A stretch of DNA of 29,983 nt from DATDDB01 sp041490205. GTDB lineage: Bacteria > Pseudomonadota > Gammaproteobacteria > Burkholderiales > Gallionellaceae. Positions 24,802 through 29,983 of the stretch are shown in pieces (within the stretch, counting starts at the first letter, position 1; every line of letters begins with the position of its first letter). The translations under genes were made by a program, and so were the position numbers. Below the pieces are notes generated by a model, which was not told where the DNA came from, did no database searches, and saw nothing but the letters and a program-made list of their open reading frames with translations. The stretch is taken from the NCBI GenBank assembly GCA_041490205.1, contig JBGPSQ010000008.1, positions 1-29,983 of the forward strand, given 5' to 3'.

Positions 24802-26640
24802 CTATTTCGTCTCGCGGAACTGCGCATCCACCACGCGCTCGCCCCCGCCCGCTTCCGGTTTGGCATAGGGAGTCTGGCTATAGACCCCGGCGCCAGGCTG
24901 CTGCGAATAGATGGCCACTCCCGCTTCCTTGAGCAGCTTGCGCAAGCCCTCGGCGCGATCGGCGGCCGCGGCCACATCCCGCTTGGAAATAGCCCCGCGC
25001 GTTTCGCGCAGCGCGGCCTCGATCTTGCCTTTCATATCAGCGGTGATTTTCTCGGAAAATTCTCCCAGCATGCGCTCGGCCTCGTAGCAGATCGAATCGG
25101 CGCTGTTCAGCTTGTCGGCCTCCTCGCGCCGCTTCTTGTCCTCCTCGGCGTGGTGCTCGGCTTCCTGGATCATGCGGTTCTTGTCTTCCTCTTTCAGGCG
25201 GGTCGAGCCGCTGATGCGGATGGATTGGGTCTTGCCTGTGACCGTGTCCTTGGCGGTGACGTTGAGGATGCCGTTCGCATCGATGTCGAACGTCACCTCG
25301 ATCTTGGGCATGCCGCGCGGCGCGGGCGGCAGTCCGTCGAGGTTGAATTCGCCCAAGCTCACGTTGTCGGCGGACATGGGACGTTCGCCCTGGAATACAT
25401 GGATGGTGACGCTGGTCTGCATGTCGGCGGCGGTGGTGAAGGTTTCGGTTTTCTTGACCGGAACCGGCGTGTTGCGGGTAATCAGCGCGGTGGCGACGCC
25501 GCCGAGGGTCTCCACGCCCAGCGTGAGCGGGGTCACGTCCACCAGCACGATGTCGCCCACCTCGCCCGACAGCACGCCCGCCTGGATCGCCGCGCCGCTG
25601 GCCACGCATTCCATGGGATCCACGCCGGACTCGGATTTCTTGCCGAACATTCCCTCGAAATAGCTGCGCACGCTGGGCATGCGCGTGGGGCCGCCTACGA
25701 AAACGACCTTATCCACCTTGTCCGGCGTGACGCCCGCATCGCGCAGCGCCTGCTCCACCGGCCCGCGGCAGCGCTCGATGATGGGACGCACCACGCGCTC
25801 CAGGTCGGTGCGGGACAGGTCCATTTCGAGATGCCTGGGTTCGCCCGCGACTGCTGAGATATAGGGCAAGCTGAGGTGTGTGGTGGTGGCGGTGGTCAGC
25901 TCGATCTTGGCCATTTCCGCCGCTTCCATCAGGCGCGCGGCGGCCTTGTCGTCCTTCCTCAGGTCAATGCCGGTCTCGCTCTTGAAGCGCTCGGCCAGGT
26001 GCTCGAACAGCTTCTGGTTCATGTCGGTGCCGCCCAGTTGCGTGTCGCCGCTGGTAGCCTTCACCTCGAACACGCCCTTGCCGAATTCCATGATGGTGAC
26101 ATCCAGCGTGCCGCCGCCGAAATCGATCACCGCAATGCGCATTTCCTGCTCCAGCCGATCCAGCCCATAGGCAAGCGCCGCGGCGGTAGGCTCATTGACC
26201 AGGCGCACCACCTCCAGCCCCGCGATGCGGCAGGCATCCTTGGTGGCGGAACGCTGGTTATCGTCGAAGTAGGCGGGAACGGTGACAACGGCCTTGCTCA
26301 CCGGCTCACCCAGGAAGGACTCAGCGTCACGCTTGATCTTTTGCAGCAGGAAAGCGGAAAGTTGCTCGGGAGAATATTCATGGGTGCGCAAGCGTATCTT
26401 CTCGCGTCTGCCCATGCGGCGCTTGAAAGCCGTGGTGGTGCCCTCCGGGTTGGAGGATGCCTGCCGCCGGGCCGGTTCGCCCACGATCATCTGTCCGTCG
26501 GCGGCCTCCGCCACGTAGCTGGGAAACGCCTTGCCGCCCAGGCTCACGCCCTCGGCGCTCGGGATGATGACCGGCCTGCCGCCGCGCAATACGGCAGCCG
26601 CCGAATTGGATGTGCCCAGATCAATGCCGATGATAGCCAT
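24802..26640 (-). CDS. dnaK: DnaK-type Hsp70 chaperone (paralogue)
   Basis: 612 residues. It is an ATP-driven chaperone. The nucleotide-binding domain (1 to about 370) has DLGTSNS at 7-13, the IDFGGGTLDVTI phosphate-2 motif and VFVGGPTRMP. The substrate-binding domain follows, with VDVTPLTLGVETLGG and the strand region up to FDIDANGILNVTAKD. The helical lid and a C-terminus ending VVDAQFRETK, close to the usual DnaK tail, complete it. The initial IGIDLGTSNSAAAV differs from the canonical TTNSCVAV wording, and no grpE is nearby, so I read it as a second Hsp70 and not the housekeeping copy. An AGGAGGT ribosome site lies in the 20-bp gap after the Lon-like gene, with which it forms an operon. 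Confidence 0.93.
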   Translation of the reverse strand: MAIIGIDLGTSNSAAAVLRGGRPVIIPSAEGVSLGGKAFPSYVAEAADGQMIVGEPARRQASSNPEGTTTAFKRRMGRREKIRLRTHEYSPEQLSAFLLQKIKRDAESFLGEPVSKAVVTVPAYFDDNQRSATKDACRIAGLEVVRLVNEPTAAALAYGLDRLEQEMRIAVIDFGGGTLDVTIMEFGKGVFEVKATSGDTQLGGTDMNQKLFEHLAERFKSETGIDLRKDDKAAARLMEAAEMAKIELTTATTTHLSLPYISAVAGEPRHLEMDLSRTDLERVVRPIIERCRGPVEQALRDAGVTPDKVDKVVFVGGPTRMPSVRSYFEGMFGKKSESGVDPMECVASGAAIQAGVLSGEVGDIVLVDVTPLTLGVETLGGVATALITRNTPVPVKKTETFTTAADMQTSVTIHVFQGERPMSADNVSLGEFNLDGLPPAPRGMPKIEVTFDIDANGILNVTAKDTVTGKTQSIRISGSTRLKEEDKNRMIQEAEHHAEEDKKRREEADKLNSADSICYEAERMLGEFSEKITADMKGKIEAALRETRGAISKRDVAAAADRAEGLRKLLKEAGVAIYSQQPGAGVYSQTPYAKPEAGGGERVVDAQFRETK

Positions 26641-26660
26641 GAATACCTCCTGTATTTCGA

Positions 26661-29114
26661 CTAACTTTTCTTCGGTTTGGCTCCCGTCTTTCCGCGTGGT
26701 GGCCGCTGCGCCCCGTTCTGGCGGCTGGCAAATTCCTTGCGCATTTGCGAGAGCAGCATCAATTGCCCCGTCACCATGTAATTGACCGAGCCTTCCGGCA
26801 CGTTTCCTTCTGCATCCGGCTCTCCGGCAGGGATGCCGGTCAGCAATTCCATTGCCTGATCCACATTTTCCACCGCATGGATGGAAAAACGCCCGGCTAT
26901 CACTTCCTGCACCACGTCGTTTCGCAGCATCAGGTGCTTGACGTTCGAGGCGGGGATCAGCACGCCCTGTTTGCCGGTGAGCCCGCGCGCCTTGCACACA
27001 TCGAAGAAACCCTCGATTTTTTCGTTCACCGCGCCTATCGCCTGCGCCTGCCCGTATTGGTTGACCGATCCGGTGATCGCCAGCCCCTGTTTGATGGGCA
27101 GGCCGGACAATGCCGAGAGCAGGGCGCACAATTCCGCGAGCGAGGCGCTGTCGCCTTCCACTCCGCCATAGGACTGCTCGAACACCAGGCTGGCGTTGAG
27201 CGACAGCGGGGTGTTATGGGAATAACGCGCAGCAAGGAAGGAAGACAGGATCAGTACGCCCTTGGAGTGTATCGCCCCGCCGAGTTCAACTTCGCGCTCG
27301 ATGTCCACCACGTTGCCTTCGCCCAGCCGCGTGGTGGCGGTGATGCGCGTCGGCTGTGCAAACTCATGGCTGCCCAAGGCAATCACGGCCAGGCCATTCA
27401 CTTGTCCGGCTCGCACGCCGTCCGTATCGATCAGCACCGTGCCATCGAGTATCTGCCGGAGGATGTTTTCGTGCAGGCGGCTGGCGCGGTGGATTTGCGC
27501 ATCTATCGCCCGTTGCACGTCCTCGGTGGCCACTGTCTCGTGATTTTCCGCCTGGGCGAAATGTTCGGCCTCGATCAGCAAATCGTTCAGGCTGCGCACA
27601 TGAGTGGCCAGCCTGGAAGAATCTCCCGCCAGCCGCGAACTGTGCTCGATCAGGCGCGCCACCGCCAACTGACCGAAGGGGCGCAGCTTGTGCTTGCGCA
27701 CCAGGGAGGCGATCATGCGCGCATACAGCATGCTGTTTTCGGAAGTCCGCTCCACCTCGTCCTCGAAATCCGCCGCCACCTTGAACAGATCGGAGAAATC
27801 CGGATCGAGCTGGTGCAGCAGGTAGTAGAAGATGCGCTCGCCGAACAGCACCAGCTTCACGTCCAGCGGAATGGGCTGCGGTTGCAGCGAGAGCGTGCTG
27901 GCCAGGCCGAAATATTCCCCCAGCGACTCGATGCGGATCTCGCGCGTCTGCAGCGCGCGCTTAAGTCCTTCCCAGGCATAAGGCTGCATCAGCAGCTTGC
28001 CCACGTCCAGTATCAGATAGCCGCCGTTGGCGCGGTGCAACGCACCCGGCTTGATCAGGGTGAAATTGGTCACCAGCGTGCCCATGTGCGAAATATGCTC
28101 GATGCGCCCGATCAGGTTCTGATAGGTGGGATGGTCTTCATACACCACCGGCGCCCCCGGGGAGGTGCCATCCTTCACGATCAGGTTGACCTGGTAACGC
28201 TGCAACGGCGTGTCCGTCGCCACGCCCTCCAGCCCTTCGGCGTTGACCGGTTCGTGCAGCTCGCCCGCATTTTCGATGAGGTCGGCCTGCGTGGCCTCGA
28301 AATAGGTCTGGATTTCCGGCAAGTCCTGATAATTGCCGCGCAATTCCTCGATCAGGTGCGCCACCGCCAACCCGATGGTCTCGCGGTTGAAGTCGCGGAT
28401 TTTCGCGTGGTGCTCGCGCCGCCAGCGCGGAAAATGGTGGATGACCTTGTGCAACTGCTCTTCGAGTTCGCGGATTTGCTGCTTGAACTGCTGCTGTTCT
28501 TCATCCGGCAATTTCTCGAATTCGTCCGGCGTGATGACCTCATCGTTCTTGAGCGGCGCCAGCGCAAAACCGCTCGGCGTCTGGATCAGCCCGATGCCCT
28601 TCTCGCGCGCCAGCTTGCCGAATTCCTCTATCGCATCCTCCTGGCGGCGCTTGAAGTCTTCGTTCATCGCCTCGATGCGGCTGTGGTATTCGTCGCTCTC
28701 GAATGCCGAAGGAATCACGCTGCGCAATTCCTCCGCAAACTGGCGCATGTGGCGCTGGAACTGCTCGCCGCGCCCGGGAGGCAGGCTGATGGCCTGCGGC
28801 TTGTGCGGGGCTTCGTAATTATTGACGTAACACCAGTCGCGGGGCGATGGCTCTGTTGCCGCCCTGCCCCCAAGCTCCCTGGCCACCAGCGAATAGCGCC
28901 CGGCGCCTGCCGGGCCCAGCACGAATACATGGTAACCATCGCGGCGTATGGAAACGCCGAAGCGGATCGCCTCCACGGCGCGTGCCTGGCCGACGATTTC
29001 GGACAAATCCTCGAGTTCTGCCGTGGTCTTGAAATTCAGGTGCGCGGAGTCGCAGTGCTTATATAACTGCGAGGGCTCAAGGGGTTTGATTTTGCTGTGC
29101 GATATTTTTTTCAT
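26661..29114 (-). CDS. Lon-family ATP-dependent protease (AAA_32/LonB-like)
   Basis: 817 residues. The N-terminal part has a P-loop-like GPAGAGRYS at 67-75 in which the usual Lys is Arg. A long charged helical insert follows at about 115-260. The Walker B region is HRANGGYLILD at 360-370. The AAA lid and the C-terminal Lon protease domain come at about 560-765, with catalytic S656 in GVEGDSAS and K699 in AVNEKIEGF. The HRANGGYL motif and architecture fit the AAA_32 group of Lon-like proteases found in many proteobacteria, not classical Lon. An ATG at 29112-29114 with GGAG 8 bases upstream starts the gene. It is followed 20 bp later by dnaK, giving a protease-chaperone operon. Confidence 0.9.
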   Translation of the reverse strand: MKKISHSKIKPLEPSQLYKHCDSAHLNFKTTAELEDLSEIVGQARAVEAIRFGVSIRRDGYHVFVLGPAGAGRYSLVARELGGRAATEPSPRDWCYVNNYEAPHKPQAISLPPGRGEQFQRHMRQFAEELRSVIPSAFESDEYHSRIEAMNEDFKRRQEDAIEEFGKLAREKGIGLIQTPSGFALAPLKNDEVITPDEFEKLPDEEQQQFKQQIRELEEQLHKVIHHFPRWRREHHAKIRDFNRETIGLAVAHLIEELRGNYQDLPEIQTYFEATQADLIENAGELHEPVNAEGLEGVATDTPLQRYQVNLIVKDGTSPGAPVVYEDHPTYQNLIGRIEHISHMGTLVTNFTLIKPGALHRANGGYLILDVGKLLMQPYAWEGLKRALQTREIRIESLGEYFGLASTLSLQPQPIPLDVKLVLFGERIFYYLLHQLDPDFSDLFKVAADFEDEVERTSENSMLYARMIASLVRKHKLRPFGQLAVARLIEHSSRLAGDSSRLATHVRSLNDLLIEAEHFAQAENHETVATEDVQRAIDAQIHRASRLHENILRQILDGTVLIDTDGVRAGQVNGLAVIALGSHEFAQPTRITATTRLGEGNVVDIEREVELGGAIHSKGVLILSSFLAARYSHNTPLSLNASLVFEQSYGGVEGDSASLAELCALLSALSGLPIKQGLAITGSVNQYGQAQAIGAVNEKIEGFFDVCKARGLTGKQGVLIPASNVKHLMLRNDVVQEVIAGRFSIHAVENVDQAMELLTGIPAGEPDAEGNVPEGSVNYMVTGQLMLLSQMRKEFASRQNGAQRPPRGKTGAKPKKS

Positions 29115-29175
29115 TTGAGTGCTCCAGCTTGATGAACACTACTCTACCACCAAGCGATGGCGTTTTAAATGAAAA

Positions 29176-29197
29176 ATATCGGGTGGCAACCCGATAT
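29176..29197 (-). terminator. Hairpin with T-run in the leader of the Lon-like gene
   Basis: A 9-bp perfect stem (ATATCGGGT with ACCCGATAT) and 4-base loop are followed on the minus strand by a run of five T's counting the last stem base. It has the shape of an intrinsic terminator but lies 62 bp before the Lon-like start, where no upstream minus-strand gene ends. It could attenuate the lon-dnaK operon or stop antisense transcription. Confidence 0.5.
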
Positions 29198-29334
29198 ACC
29201 TCCGGCTGCAAAAGTGCTATTCTGACGTTTACGCAGTAAGGATGAATCGCCATTCGCAACCCGGAATTGCCTTTCTCCCATCCCGCGCAACAAGCACTCA
29301 TCCTCAAAATGTTTCAGTTGAACAGGAGGCTATC

Positions 29335-29835
29335 ATGAGTCAAACAACCATCCCCACTGGTTTTCACCCCATCCGCCATGCACGCATAGTGGATGAACTG
29401 GTGCACGACGCCTACAGGATCAAAGGCAAGCTGGCCGAACCCACCGCCTGCCCGCAATGCGGCGCTGTGTACCATCAAGGGCGCTGGCAATGGCTCAAGG
29501 CGCCGGAGGGTGCGCACCAGCACAGCTGCCCCGCCTGCCTGCGCATCCACGACCGCTTCCCCGCCGGATTCCTGACCCTGGACGGCGGCTTCTTCGCCAC
29601 GCACCACGACGAGATCATGCATCTGGTGCGTAACGTGGAGAAACGCGAACGCGAAAACCATCCGCTCAAGCGCATCATGGATACGGAAGAAAAGGACGGA
29701 ACGATGCTGGTGACCACCACCGAAATCCACCTCGCCCGCGAGATCGGCGAAGCGATACATCACGCTTACCAGGGAGAACTGGAATTCCACTACAACCCGG
29801 AACAGAATTTATTGCGGGTGCATTGGACGCATTGA
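29335..29835 (+). CDS. BCAM0308-family zinc-binding protein
   Basis: 166 residues from ATG at 29335-29337 with an AGGAGG ribosome site. Two CxxC pairs (C39/C42 in CPQC and C65/C68 in CPAC) probably bind one zinc ion. Typical family wording is seen: GKLAEPTACPQCGAVYHQGR, IHDRFPAGFLTL and a C-terminal YNPEQNLLRVHW. The family is named after a Burkholderia cenocepacia protein of unknown function; it often accompanies stress genes. It diverges from the lon-dnaK operon, with 220 bp between, which suggests shared regulation. An in-frame ATG at 29242 would add residues without support. Confidence 0.9.
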   Translation: MSQTTIPTGFHPIRHARIVDELVHDAYRIKGKLAEPTACPQCGAVYHQGRWQWLKAPEGAHQHSCPACLRIHDRFPAGFLTLDGGFFATHHDEIMHLVRNVEKRERENHPLKRIMDTEEKDGTMLVTTTEIHLAREIGEAIHHAYQGELEFHYNPEQNLLRVHWTH

Positions 29836-29877
29836 GGGGATTTGCTGGAGCAAGCGCGTGGCATGTTGTCAGCATCC

Positions 29878-29956
29878 GTAGGGTGGATAAAACGCGAAGT
29901 GCGTATCCACCCAGCTAAACGGTGGATACGGCACGTTGTGCCTTTATCCACCCTAC
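29878..29956. repeat. Second REP-like inverted-repeat element
   Basis: Outer arms GTAGGGTGGATAA (29878-29890) and TTATCCACCCTAC (29944-29956), with inner arms CGTATCCACC (29902-29911) and GGTGGATACG (29921-29930), have the same nested plan as the element at 24683-24775. It has a different stem sequence (GGTGGAT against GTCGGGTT). It follows the BCAM0308 gene by 42 bp and may end its transcript. Confidence 0.7.
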
Positions 29957-29983
29957 ATACTTCCATCCCCTCCCCCTTGCAGG

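Noticed and set aside
26745..29066. 773-residue open frame antisense to the Lon-like gene
   Set aside because: A shadow frame of a GC-rich gene; the minus-strand product has clear family motifs and this one has none.
1..29983. CRISPR arrays, insertion sequences with transposase and rRNA genes
   Set aside because: I looked for regularly spaced repeats, transposase motifs and rRNA-like sequence and saw none.

Overview
The window looks like chromosomal DNA of a Gram-negative proteobacterium. A betaproteobacterium of the Nitrosomonadales/Gallionellaceae type is my best guess, and it is an inference. It rests on the BCAM0308-type protein, the MltB and Smr homologues, a large Cache-PAS-GGDEF-EAL sensor and a GC-rich backbone. 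There are two parts. Positions 1 to about 11,400 are an accessory island with many genes on the minus strand, lower GC and poorly conserved spacers. Positions about 11,400 to 29,983 are ordinary, densely packed backbone.

The island ends at the 3' end of a tRNA-Arg(ACG) gene (11400-11476, minus). Beside the tRNA lie a tyrosine integrase (10227-11336) and a small DUF4224 protein (10009-10224). At the left edge is the C-terminal end of a second, different tyrosine recombinase (1-176). The cargo is a complete Wadjet anti-plasmid system in operon order jetA-jetB-jetC-jetD on the minus strand (7083 down to 366), with overlapping or nearly touching genes. A possible 57-residue ORF precedes jetA. A membrane protein with a C-terminal DNA-binding-like segment (8596-9516) is the other cargo gene. 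About 1.3 kb (7271-8595) has no convincing gene but carries a good promoter-like sequence.

The backbone from 11.5 to 20.1 kb holds a c-di-GMP enzyme with Cache, four PAS, GGDEF and EAL domains, a DUF2892 membrane protein, an MFS transporter, an NlpC/P60 lipoprotein, a MltB-type transglycosylase, thioredoxin reductase and an Smr protein. From 20.1 to 29.9 kb there are two stress or maintenance operons on the minus strand. One is dnaJ, a 35-residue ORF, pncA and pncB, linking a chaperone to NAD salvage. The other is a Lon-family protease followed by a dnaK paralogue. Between and beside them lie a PAS protein, a 37-residue ORF and a BCAM0308-family zinc protein. Two inverted-repeat (REP-like) elements of the same design but different stem sequence lie at 24683-24775 and 29878-29956.

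The main system in the window, Wadjet, is known. The less described items are the ORF upstream of jetA, the membrane/HTH protein in the island, the small ORFs at 22585-22692 and 24551-24664, and the probable AUU start of dnaJ.
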